Shown piece after piece: positions 52,559 through 59,527 of a stretch of DNA of 64,000 nt. The position numbers were made by a program, and so were the translations under genes. The stretch is from the NCBI GenBank assembly GCA_963776935.1, contig CAVZOP010000002.1:930001-994000 (forward strand), written 5' to 3'. The notes below the pieces were generated by a model that was given only the letters and a program-made list of their open reading frames with translations, had not been told where the DNA came from and searched no databases. This stretch comes from JALOLG01 sp963776935. GTDB taxonomy: Bacteria; Actinomycetota; Acidimicrobiia; Acidimicrobiales; Ilumatobacteraceae. Numbering within the stretch: the stretch's first letter is position 1; every line of letters begins with the position of its first letter.

Positions 52559-53342
52559 CGCGCTCGTCGACGGGCATCCCGCGCGACTCGAAGAACGACG
52601 TCATGTCCGGATCGGCCAGCCACCGCAGACCGACGTTGTTGTGGAACGACGTCTCGCCGCGGTCCGAAGCGACCTGCCCGATCCACGAGAAGGCGCCGAC
52701 GGCGACCAGCACGGCCAGCCCGACCACCGAGAATCTCCTGAGGTCCGTCGCCGTCCGTCGCACCAGGAAGATCGCCAGCAACAGCGACGGAACCGCGAAC
52801 ACCGTGAACGTCACCGCGTTCGAGTCCCGCAGCAGCATCCACGCGGCCGTGATCGACGTGGCGACGGTGATCCGCCACCGCAGCGGTTCGGCGACGAACT
52901 GCCACCATGCCGCGACGCCGGCGACGGCGAGCGTGATCGAGAGTGATTCGGTGAGCATCTGGGTCGTCCACAGCGCCCATCTCGCCTGCACGGCGGTCAG
53001 TCCCAGCACCGCGATCGTGACGACCGCGACCGGGCGGGAGGCGATCCGTTGCCACACCACAGCGCCGAGCCAGATCCACGCCGCGACGTACGCCACGCTC
53101 TGCACCACCACGACGGCCCGCCCACCCCCGCCGACGAGCCAGAGCATGAGCGGATACGTCGGCGGGCGTTCGTCGAACCAGAACCGCGGGCTGAACGGGC
53201 CGCGATCGCTCACCCGGAGGTACGACGCGGTGTCGGGGAAGAACGGGTCGAACCCGCCGTCCCATGGCTCACCGAGCACCCTGACCAGGAAGAGCGCAGC
53301 CGAGAGGGCGACGACGGATCGTGCCACTCGGCCGGCCTGCAC
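52518..53342 (-). CDS. membrane glycosyltransferase-like protein (GT39-like), N-terminal part (frameshifted)
   Basis: This frame holds about seven membrane helices. The first external loop has the acidic pair FDPFFPDTASYLRVSDRGPF, and a TQMLTESLSITLAVAG helix follows, both typical of ArnT/PMT-like enzymes. The sequence becomes arginine-rich after GMPVDER, and the homologous continuation lies in the frame at 51971-52558. The corrected protein is about 457 residues. GTG at 53342 is chosen because a TAGATT box lies 7 bases upstream; the longer ORF overlaps nusB by 80 bases. Confidence 0.75.
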   Translation of the reverse strand: MQAGRVARSVVALSAALFLVRVLGEPWDGGFDPFFPDTASYLRVSDRGPFSPRFWFDERPPTYPLMLWLVGGGGRAVVVVQSVAYVAAWIWLGAVVWQRIASRPVAVVTIAVLGLTAVQARWALWTTQMLTESLSITLAVAGVAAWWQFVAEPLRWRITVATSITAAWMLLRDSNAVTFTVFAVPSLLLAIFLVRRTATDLRRFSVVGLAVLVAVGAFSWIGQVASDRGETSFHNNVGLRWLADPDMTSFFESRGMPVDERVDGAGRVRRVGGR

Positions 53343-53349
53343 GGCCGGG

Positions 53350-53355
53350 AATCTA
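53350..53355 (-). promoter_or_regulatory. -10 box of a leaderless promoter
   Basis: TAGATT on the minus strand lies 7 bases before the GTG at 53342 and overlaps the TAG stop of nusB. It would separate transferase expression from the aro-efp-nusB operon. Confidence 0.45.
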
Positions 53356-53796
53356 GTGGTCGGCCCCGTCGACCAGGCCAGCAGTCGACTCCGTCGGCGT
53401 GTGCCGCACATCAGCGGCGATCGCCGCCAGGACACCGTTGACGAACCGTCCGCTGTGATCGGTCGAGAACCGCTTCGCCAACTCGACGGCCTCGTCGATG
53501 ACGACCGCCAGCGGGACGTCAGGGCGCGCCATCAGCTCGTAGGTGGCCAACCGCATGACGCTCAGATCGATCACCGGCATGCGGCCAAGTGGCCAGTCGC
53601 GGGCCTTGTCGGCGATGGCCGCGTCGATCTCGGCGAGGTGGGCCGCGACCCCGACCACCAAGTCGGTGGTCATCGCATCGGGGTCGATCACCTGCAGATC
53701 GATCGTGGCTGCCGGATCGATGCCCTTGGCCTGGGCCTCGTACAACAGGTAGAGCGCCCGCTCGCGGGCGTCGGAACGTTCGTCTGGTCGGTCCAT
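53353..53796 (-). CDS. nusB: transcription antitermination factor NusB
   Basis: A 147-residue all-helical protein that binds boxA RNA with NusE during rRNA transcription. It begins RSDARERALYLLYEAQAKGI and contains PVIDLSVMRLATYELMARPD, then PLAVVIDEAVELAKRFSTDH and RFVNGVLAAIAADVR, the canonical NusB C-terminus. It overlaps the efp stop by one base (TGATG), the same pairing as in many actinobacteria. Confidence 0.94.
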   Translation of the reverse strand: MDRPDERSDARERALYLLYEAQAKGIDPAATIDLQVIDPDAMTTDLVVGVAAHLAEIDAAIADKARDWPLGRMPVIDLSVMRLATYELMARPDVPLAVVIDEAVELAKRFSTDHSGRFVNGVLAAIAADVRHTPTESTAGLVDGADH

Positions 53797-54359
53797 CAGA
53801 CGCGCGTCATGTACTCACCGGTGCGCGTGTCGACCCTCACCTTGTCGCCGGTCTCGACGAACAGCGGCACCTGCAGGACCTTGCCCGTCTCGAGCGTCGC
53901 CGACTTGCGGGCACCCGACACGCGGTCACCCTGCACACCTGGTTCGGTGACGGCGATCGTGAGCTCGACGGACGCCGGGATCTCGGCGCTGATGATGACG
54001 TCGTTGTGGAACCCGAGCTGGGCCGACATGCCTTCGACCAGGTAGTCGGAGATGTCACCGAGTGCCGTCGACGACACGTTGACCTGCTCGTAGCTCTGGT
54101 TGTCCATGAACACGTAGTCGTCGCCGTCGCGGTACAGGAACTGCATCTCGGTGCGGTTCACGATCGCCTGCTCGACCCGCACGCCGGCGTTGAACGTGCG
54201 GTCGAACACGTTGCCGGTCTTCACGTTGCGCAGCTTGGTTCGCACGAAGGCACCGCCCTTGCCCGGCTTGACGTGCTGGAACTCGACGACCTGGAACAGA
54301 CCGTTGTCGAGCTCGAGCGTGATGCCGTTCTTCAGATCGTTGGTCGTGATGGCAGGCAT
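53796..54359 (-). CDS. efp: elongation factor P
   Basis: A 187-residue three-domain OB/KOW translation factor that rescues ribosomes at polyproline. The N-terminal domain starts AITTNDLKNGITLELDNGLF and contains the loop lysine in VKPGKGGAFVRTKLRNVKTG. The C-terminal signature SAEIPASVELTIAVTEPGVQ and KSATLETGKVLQVPLFVETG are intact. The start region is present three times in tandem. The genuine start is the third, ATG at 54359, since only its frame runs on. Confidence 0.95.
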   Translation of the reverse strand: MPAITTNDLKNGITLELDNGLFQVVEFQHVKPGKGGAFVRTKLRNVKTGNVFDRTFNAGVRVEQAIVNRTEMQFLYRDGDDYVFMDNQSYEQVNVSSTALGDISDYLVEGMSAQLGFHNDVIISAEIPASVELTIAVTEPGVQGDRVSGARKSATLETGKVLQVPLFVETGDKVRVDTRTGEYMTRV

Positions 54360-54442
54360 GTGCCGGTCTCAGTCGCTCAAGTCGTCGGTCGTGGTGGCAG
54401 GCATGTGCCGTTCCTCAAGTCGTCGGTCGGGATGGCAGGCAT
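54330..54442 (-). repeat. triplicated start region of efp
   Basis: A ~30-base segment reading ATGCCTGCCAYCMCGACC then RACGAYYTGA occurs with start codons at 54442, 54404 and 54359, i.e. 38 and 45 bases apart. The first copy encodes MPAIPTDDLRNGT and runs through to a stop inside copy 2. The second encodes MPATTTDDLSD then stop. The third is EF-P itself (MPAITTNDLKNG). The upstream pepP gene reads through the first copy in another frame and stops at 54415. Confidence 0.85.
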
Positions 54443-55521
54443 GGACTGTCCTTGGGCGTCGCGGTGAGGATTCGGCATCCGGATTCGGTGACCACTACCA
54501 GGTCTTCGACCCGGAAGCCGCCGAACCCTGAACGATAGAGGCCGGGCTCCACCGTCACCACGTCCCCGACCAGCAATTCCTGGGTCGATGTGCGGCTGTG
54601 GAACGGATCCTCGTGGATCAGCAACCCGACTCCGTGCCCCGTGCCGTGGAGGTACCACTCGAGGTGGCCGGCAGCTTCGAAGATGTCGCGACACACCGCG
54701 TCGACATCGCGCGCGGCGACGCCTGCGTCGACCGCCTGCAAACCCGCCAGCTGCGCCTCGAGGACCAGGTCGTAGATCTCCTGTTGCTCGCCGGTCGGGT
54801 CGCCGACCACGTAGCTCCTCGTCATGTCGGAGTGGTAGCCGTCGACGAGCGCGCCGACGTCGATCACGACGGTGTCACCCTCCACGATGCGCCGCGTCCC
54901 GGGCTCGTGGTGCGGCCGGGCGGCGTTGTCGGGGCCGGATGCGACGATCGTGTCGTAGCTCGGACCGGCGGCGCCGAGGCGGCGCATCCTGTGATCGAGC
55001 TCGTCGCGGATGTCGACCTCGGTGGGCGCGTCGCCGAGCAGCGGGGCGACGACCGCGAGCGCGCCATCGGCGATGCGGGCGGCTTCGGCGATGCGGGCGA
55101 CCTCGCCGATGTCTTTCACCCGCCGCTCGGCTTCGATGTGACCATCGCTGGGCACGATGTCGATCTCGGCGGCGAGCGACGTCCACGCCGCATGTGTGAG
55201 CGTGGCAGCTTCGGCACCGACCTGTGGGATCCCCCGCAGCGTGCCGACCAGCTGCTCGTGCTGCTCGGCGCGCGTGAAGCCGGTGAGGATCTCGGCGTCG
55301 ACGCCGGCGTCAGCCAGCTCGGCCTCGGCCCGATCGCGATAGCGGCCATCGGTGCCGAGCACGAGCCGGTCGGGCAGCACCGCGACCCAGCCGTTCGAGC
55401 CGGTGAAGCCCGTGAGCCACCGAACGTTGGTGAGGTTCGTCACCAGCAGCGCCGGCTCGTCGAACCGCGCCCGCACCCGGTCGGCGCGGTCCGGGTAGCC
55501 GACCGCCGGCAGGTCGCTCAC
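54415..55521 (-). CDS. Xaa-Pro aminopeptidase (M24 family)
   Basis: A 368-residue metallopeptidase removing N-terminal residues before proline. A creatinase-like N-terminal domain (LLVTNLTNVRWLTGFTGSNG) precedes the pita-bread domain with metal ligands in DTVVIDVGALVDGYHSDMTR, HGTGHGVGLLIHEDPF, VTVEPGLYRSGFGGFRVED and a final glutamate. GTG at 55521 overlaps the aroQ stop by four bases. The last ~12 residues (SPCLPSRPTT) are encoded by the duplicated efp start region, so the natural C-terminus was probably near TATPK. The pepP-efp pairing is conserved. Confidence 0.92.
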   Translation of the reverse strand: MSDLPAVGYPDRADRVRARFDEPALLVTNLTNVRWLTGFTGSNGWVAVLPDRLVLGTDGRYRDRAEAELADAGVDAEILTGFTRAEQHEQLVGTLRGIPQVGAEAATLTHAAWTSLAAEIDIVPSDGHIEAERRVKDIGEVARIAEAARIADGALAVVAPLLGDAPTEVDIRDELDHRMRRLGAAGPSYDTIVASGPDNAARPHHEPGTRRIVEGDTVVIDVGALVDGYHSDMTRSYVVGDPTGEQQEIYDLVLEAQLAGLQAVDAGVAARDVDAVCRDIFEAAGHLEWYLHGTGHGVGLLIHEDPFHSRTSTQELLVGDVVTVEPGLYRSGFGGFRVEDLVVVTESGCRILTATPKDSPCLPSRPTT

Positions 55522-56063
55522 AGCACCCGTCCGGCGACAGCACGAACGGCGTAGTCGTAGCCATCGATGCCGAACCCCATGATCGAGCCGGTGGCGACCG
55601 GGGCGATGACACTGGTGTGGCGCCACGGCTCACGCGCGTTCGGGTTCGAGATGTGGACCTCGACGATCGGTCCGTCGAACGCCGCCAACGCGTCGTGGAT
55701 CGCCCAGGCGTAGTGGGTGAACGCGCCGGGGTTGATGATGATCGCCACACAGCGACCCCGTGCGGAGTGGATGTGGTCGATCAGCTCACCCTCGTGGTTG
55801 CTCTGGTGGGACTCGATCCGCAACCCGTGCTCGGCGGCGAATCGCACCGTGGCCTTGGCGTAGTCGGTCAGCGTCGCCGTCCCATAGATCTCGGGTTCGC
55901 GCTCGCCGAGCAGGTTCAGGTTCGGCCCGTGCAGCAGCATGACCAACGGCTCGTCGCCCAGCAGATGGTGCACATGATCGCTGTGCGGATCCGGTGCAGG
56001 ATCGGAACCGCGATCAGCCGCGCGATCGGAACCCGGATCAGACCCACGATCAGAAATCGTCAC
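55518..56063 (-). CDS. aroQ: type II 3-dehydroquinate dehydratase with repeat-containing N-terminal extension
   Basis: A 181-residue protein. Residues ~40-181 are a complete type II dehydroquinase: LLHGPNLNLLGEREPEIYG, ESHQSNHEGELIDHIHSARG, IINPGAFTHYAWAIHDAL and VHISNPNAREPWRHTSVI, including the catalytic Tyr/Arg loop and His. The first ~40 residues (SDRGSDPGSDRAADRGSDP...) are an unusual Asp/Ser-rich extension made of an 8-residue repeat encoded by a 24-base DNA repeat. The GTG at 56063 overlaps the GNAT stop. If translation instead starts at ATG 55940 (MLLHGPNL), the repeat is an untranslated spacer. It catalyses step three of the shikimate pathway. Confidence 0.92.
   Translation of the reverse strand: MTISDRGSDPGSDRAADRGSDPAPDPHSDHVHHLLGDEPLVMLLHGPNLNLLGEREPEIYGTATLTDYAKATVRFAAEHGLRIESHQSNHEGELIDHIHSARGRCVAIIINPGAFTHYAWAIHDALAAFDGPIVEVHISNPNAREPWRHTSVIAPVATGSIMGFGIDGYDYAVRAVAGRVL
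55998..56057 (+). repeat. 24-bp GATC-rich tandem repeat at the aroQ start
   Basis: GATCGGAACC recurs at 56000-56009 and 56024-56033, each followed two bases later by GATCAG, giving just over two 24-base units. A further GATCAG lies at 56048-56053. On the minus strand it encodes the 8-residue repeat of the AroQ extension. The core GATCGGAAC also occurs, inverted, in the 17-bp repeat on the other side of the GNAT gene. Confidence 0.75.
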
Positions 56064-56590
56064 GGCGTCGAACGGTACTGCGCGACCGTCAAGCGGTAGA
56101 GAACGTGCGGACGCAGGGGGCTGCCTTCGGCGACCGACGGGTGTTGGAAGTCGCCGTCCGGATCGTGGGTCATGCCGAGCTTCTGCATGACGCGGCGCGA
56201 CTTGTCGTTGGTGACCGCCGTGAACGAGATCACCTCGTCGAGCGCGAGATCGTCGAAGGCGACCGCCAGCGCGGCCCGCGCCGCTTCGGGCGCGTAGCCG
56301 TGACCCCACCAGGCCGAGCGGATCCGCCACCCGACCTCGATGCCATCGCGGAACCACGGCACCGACAGACCGGTGAAACCGATCGACGTACCGTCGAGCT
56401 CGACGCACCACAGCCCGAACCCGTGGGCGTCGAAGCCGCCCTCGATGCGGTCCATCATGGCGTCGGACTGGGCGCGATCCATCACGGGTCCGATCGTCGC
56501 CATCACCAGCGGGTCGCTGTTGAGGTCGTGGAACGCGCTGCGGTCGGCGTCGGTCCACCGGCGCAGCAAGAGACGTTCAGTCCTGATCAT
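56060..56590 (-). CDS. GNAT-family N-acetyltransferase (RimJ/RimL type)
   Basis: A 176-residue acetyltransferase. The opening MIRTERLLLRRWTDADRSAF is characteristic of the RimJ/RimL subgroup, and the acetyl-CoA-binding part is GWRIRSAWWGHGYAPEAARA. The C-terminal VISFTAVTNDKSRRVMQKLG is the usual N-x2-S-x3-K-LG block. The substrate is unknown. It interrupts the conserved aroB-aroQ order and is flanked on both sides by short GATC-rich repeats in inverted orientation, so it may be an insertion. Its ATG lies inside the first unit of the 17-bp tandem repeat. Confidence 0.88.
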   Translation of the reverse strand: MIRTERLLLRRWTDADRSAFHDLNSDPLVMATIGPVMDRAQSDAMMDRIEGGFDAHGFGLWCVELDGTSIGFTGLSVPWFRDGIEVGWRIRSAWWGHGYAPEAARAALAVAFDDLALDEVISFTAVTNDKSRRVMQKLGMTHDPDGDFQHPSVAEGSPLRPHVLYRLTVAQYRSTP

Positions 56591-56656
56591 GCGGCGGTCC
56601 TGATCATGAGCCAGTTCCGATCATGAGGGGGTTCCGATCATGAGGCAGTCGGTCAT
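56581..56656 (-). repeat. 17-bp tandem repeat reiterating the GNAT start codon
   Basis: Four consecutive 17-base units (56581-56597, 56598-56614, 56615-56631, 56632-56648) plus a partial fifth share the plus-strand consensus TYCYGATCATGAGSSRG. On the minus strand each contains ATGATC, giving ATG codons at 56590 (the GNAT start), 56607, 56624 and 56641, with a weaker one at 56656. Because 17 is not a multiple of three, consecutive starts are in different frames. The array fills the aroB-GNAT spacer. Confidence 0.88.
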
Positions 56657-56663
56657 GTGAGGG

Positions 56664-57701
56664 TCAGCGGGCGAGCAGTTCCAGCGTCGATGCGACGTCG
56701 GACGGCGCGACACCGGCGACGACCTCGACGCCGCGTGGCCCGTCGAGCACGAACGTGAGGCCGTCGAGGGCCTTCTTGTCGCGCCCCATGAGGGTGAGGA
56801 GGAAGGCCGGGTCGAGACCCGGCGGCAGAGCGGTCGGTAGACCGTACGTCTCGCCGACCACTTCGATGTGCTGCCCGACGCGTGCGCTGTCGATACGTTC
56901 GAGTCGGTGGGCCAGATGGGCGGCGAACACGAGCCCGACGGCAACCGCTTCGCCGTGCGCCATGTCGTAGTCGGTCGCGATCTCGAGCGCGTGCGCCAGT
57001 GTGTGTCCGTAGTTGAGGATCGCCCGCCGCCCGCCCTCGCGCTCGTCGGACGCCACGACCTCGGCCTTGATCTCGACGCATCGAGCAACGCGATCGGTCA
57101 TCGGCATCGCCAGCAGGTCGTCGCCGATCAGGAAGTGATACTTGGCCATTTCGCCGTAGCCGCAACGCAACTCGCGGGTCGAGAGCGTCTCGAGGGCGTC
57201 GAGGTCGCACACCACGCCGTGTGGCTGCCAGAAGGCACCGACCAGGTTCTTGCCCTGCGGCAGGTTGACTCCGGTCTTGCCGCCGATCGCGGCATCGACC
57301 ATCGCCAGGAGCGTCGTCGCCACGTGGACCACCGGCACGCCGCGGTGGTAGGTCGCGGCTGCGAACCCGGCGATGTCGGTCACCATGCCACCACCGACGG
57401 CGATCACGACGTCGTTGCGGGTGAGCCCCATCTCGGCGAACCCGCTGCAGAGCTCGGCGATCGTGGCGAGCGTCTTGTGCTCCTCACCATGGCCGACCTC
57501 GAGCAGAACGTGCGGGATACTGGCCGCGATCGAGACCGGCAGCCCGGGCTGGCTGACGACCGCCGCCCGCCGGGCCGTCGGTGGCAGCATCTCACCGAGT
57601 TGCACGGCGGCGCCATGGCCGACGAGCACGTCGTACGAGCGTTCACCGAGCGGGACGCGGACCCGGCGGACGTCGCGCATCGCCCGGTTGACGTCGCTCA
57701 T
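56664..57701 (-). CDS. aroB: 3-dehydroquinate synthase
   Basis: A 345-residue NAD- and metal-dependent enzyme for the second shikimate step. Diagnostic blocks are VVIAVGGGMVTDIAGFAAAT then YHRGVP, TTLLAMVDAAIGGKTGVNLP, GKNLVGAFWQPHGVVCDLDA, RCGYGEMAKYHFLIGD and the metal-ligand AILNYGHTLAHALE. ATG at 57701 (MSDVNRAM) leaves a 16-base gap after aroK; the longer frame would overlap it. The 17-bp repeat array starts just behind the stop. Confidence 0.95.
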   Translation of the reverse strand: MSDVNRAMRDVRRVRVPLGERSYDVLVGHGAAVQLGEMLPPTARRAAVVSQPGLPVSIAASIPHVLLEVGHGEEHKTLATIAELCSGFAEMGLTRNDVVIAVGGGMVTDIAGFAAATYHRGVPVVHVATTLLAMVDAAIGGKTGVNLPQGKNLVGAFWQPHGVVCDLDALETLSTRELRCGYGEMAKYHFLIGDDLLAMPMTDRVARCVEIKAEVVASDEREGGRRAILNYGHTLAHALEIATDYDMAHGEAVAVGLVFAAHLAHRLERIDSARVGQHIEVVGETYGLPTALPPGLDPAFLLTLMGRDKKALDGLTFVLDGPRGVEVVAGVAPSDVASTLELLAR

Positions 57702-57717
57702 AGCGTGCGCCTGTCCC

Positions 57718-58248
57718 TCATGGGGCGGTCTCATGTCCCGCCGCCCCGACCGCCTCGAGCACCGCATCGACGACGTCGGTGACGTCATGGCCGTCGACAT
57801 CGACGACTGCATCGGCAACCTCGCGGTACAGGTGCTCGCGCTCGCGGAACATCTGTTGCAGTGTGCCTGCCGGGTCGTCGTCGAGCAACGGGCGATGTCC
57901 GGCACTCGCCACACGGTCGACGAGCAGCAGCGGGTCGACCTTCAGCCAGACGACCGTCGCGTCGGCGGCGCAGAGGGTGGCGCGGTTCGTCGGGCTCAGC
58001 ACCACTCCTCCGGCGGCGGCGATGACGCTGGGCGCCGTCTCGGCGAGGGCGTCGAGCAACACCTGCGTCTCGTGGACCCGGTACGCCGCCACGCCCTCGT
58101 CGTACGAGATCTGCCGCACGGTGCGACCGGTGCGCGCCTCAACGAGCTCGTCGGAGTCGGAGAACGGCCAGCCCAGCCGCTCGGCAACGATCCTGCCGAC
58201 CGTGGTCTTGCCCGACCCCATCATCCCGACAAGCACGACGTGGGTCAC
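57718..58248 (-). CDS. aroK: shikimate kinase
   Basis: A 176-residue P-loop kinase phosphorylating shikimate. The Walker A motif is VVLVGMMGSGKTTVGRIVAE, with the DSDELVEARTG substrate loop, AYRVHETQVLLDAL containing the substrate arginine, AAAGGVVLSPTNRATL and the lid arginine in SAGHRPLLDDDP. GTG at 58248 coincides with the downstream end of the dispersed ~101-bp element, which separates it from aroC. Confidence 0.94.
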   Translation of the reverse strand: MTHVVLVGMMGSGKTTVGRIVAERLGWPFSDSDELVEARTGRTVRQISYDEGVAAYRVHETQVLLDALAETAPSVIAAAGGVVLSPTNRATLCAADATVVWLKVDPLLLVDRVASAGHRPLLDDDPAGTLQQMFREREHLYREVADAVVDVDGHDVTDVVDAVLEAVGAAGHETAP

Positions 58249-58345
58249 TGGTCCACCATGTCACCGATGCGAGCGACGAGGCGCCAGCCGAGGAGCGGCC
58301 GGCGCAGGCTGCTGTGGTGTGGCCGGGGAACGCAACAATGGTCAT
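58245..58345 (-). repeat. ~102-bp dispersed operon-junction element, copy 2 (101 bp)
   Basis: This is the second copy of the element found at 38581-38683, filling the aroC-aroK spacer exactly. Read on the minus strand it begins ATGACCAT with the aroC stop codon inside, encoding MTIVAFPGH. It ends LLGWRLVARIGDMVDQ then TGA, which overlaps the aroK start (GTGA). Start and end peptides are in different frames because the copy is one base short of 102, while copy 1 is one base long. Confidence 0.85.
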
Positions 58346-59514
58346 GGCGCAGCGATCGTGGCGGCGAAGCTCTCGGCGTTGCGGACGAACTCGGTCACCG
58401 AGTCACCCCCGAACTTGCGCTGCGCCTCGCCCGCCAGCACGAGCGCCACCATCGTCTCGGCAACGACGCCCATCGCCGGGACGGCGGTCACGTCGGTGCG
58501 CTCCTTGAACGACAGCGCCGACTCCTTGGTGGCGGTGTCGACGGTCTCGAGGCTCGGCACATTGAGCGTCGCCAGCGGCTTCATCGCCGCCCGTACGACG
58601 AGCAACTCGCCCGTCGACATCCCGCCCTCCGTGCCGCCGGCCAGCGTGCTCAGCCGCCGGTACCGGTTGGCGTCACCGTCCCAGCGGATCGGATCGTGCG
58701 CCGCGCTGCCCCGGCGCCCGGCGACCTCGAAGCCGTCACCGATCTCGACGCCCTTGACGGCCTGGATGCTCATCACTGCCTGCGCCAGCAGGGCGTCGAG
58801 CTTGCGGTCCCAGTGGACATGGCTACCGAGGCCGACGGGGATCCCGAAGCCGAGCACCTCGATCACGCCGCCCAGCGAGTCGCCGTCCTTGGCGGCGGCC
58901 TTGATCTCGGTGATCATCGCCTCCGCCGCGCCCGGGTCGAAGCAGCGCACCGGTGAGTCGTCGACGGTCGCGAGGTCCTCGGGGGTCGGACGCGGCATCC
59001 CCTGCTCGACGCGTGCCGAGCCCATCTGGATCACGTGGGAGATGACCTCGATCCCGAGATGGCCGAGCAGCTTCTTCGCCACCGCACCGGCCGCGACGCG
59101 AGCGGCGGTCTCGCGGGCACTGGCCCGTTCGAGCACGTCGCGGGCGTCGGTGAAGCCGTACTTCTGCATCCCGGCGAGATCGGCGTGGCCGGGTCGCACC
59201 TCGGTCAATGGCGACTCGGTCTGGCCAGGTGCCGGCGACATCTCGCGGTGCCACTTGTCGCTGCGGAACCACTCGGTGTTCTTGATCTCGATCGCCACCG
59301 GTGAGCCGAGCGTGCGTCCATGACGAACGCCGCCGATGAGCGTCAGGTCGTCGACCTCGAAGCGCTGACGCGGACCACGCCCGTACCCGAGCCGGCGGCG
59401 TGACATCTCGGTCTGGATCTCCTCGACGGTGATCTCGAGGCCGGCCGGGAGCCCTTCGATCACGACCACCAGCGCTTGACCGTGCGACTCGCCGGCGGTG
59501 AGGAAACGGAGCAT
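58342..59514 (-). CDS. aroC: chorismate synthase
   Basis: A 390-residue FMN-dependent enzyme converting EPSP to chorismate. Seen are LRFLTAGESHGQALVVVIEG at the N-terminus, MSRRRLGYGRGPRQRFEVDD, VRPGHADLAGMQKYGFTDAR with DVLERASARETAARVA, and near the C-terminus AMKPLATLNVPSLETVDTAT, covering the family signatures. ATG at 59514 lies 7 bases after a TAACCT box, so it may begin its own leaderless transcript although aroE ends only 10 bases upstream. Confidence 0.96.
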   Translation of the reverse strand: MLRFLTAGESHGQALVVVIEGLPAGLEITVEEIQTEMSRRRLGYGRGPRQRFEVDDLTLIGGVRHGRTLGSPVAIEIKNTEWFRSDKWHREMSPAPGQTESPLTEVRPGHADLAGMQKYGFTDARDVLERASARETAARVAAGAVAKKLLGHLGIEVISHVIQMGSARVEQGMPRPTPEDLATVDDSPVRCFDPGAAEAMITEIKAAAKDGDSLGGVIEVLGFGIPVGLGSHVHWDRKLDALLAQAVMSIQAVKGVEIGDGFEVAGRRGSAAHDPIRWDGDANRYRRLSTLAGGTEGGMSTGELLVVRAAMKPLATLNVPSLETVDTATKESALSFKERTDVTAVPAMGVVAETMVALVLAGEAQRKFGGDSVTEFVRNAESFAATIAAP

Positions 59515-59521
59515 CCGGGCG

Positions 59522-59527
59522 AGGTTA
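59522..59527 (-). promoter_or_regulatory. -10 box of a leaderless promoter for aroC
   Basis: TAACCT on the minus strand lies 7 bases before the aroC ATG and overlaps the TAA stop of aroE. Confidence 0.45.

Noticed and set aside
56581..56656. CRISPR or iteron array
   Set aside because: 17-bp units are directly abutting without spacers, and no Cas or replication genes are nearby.
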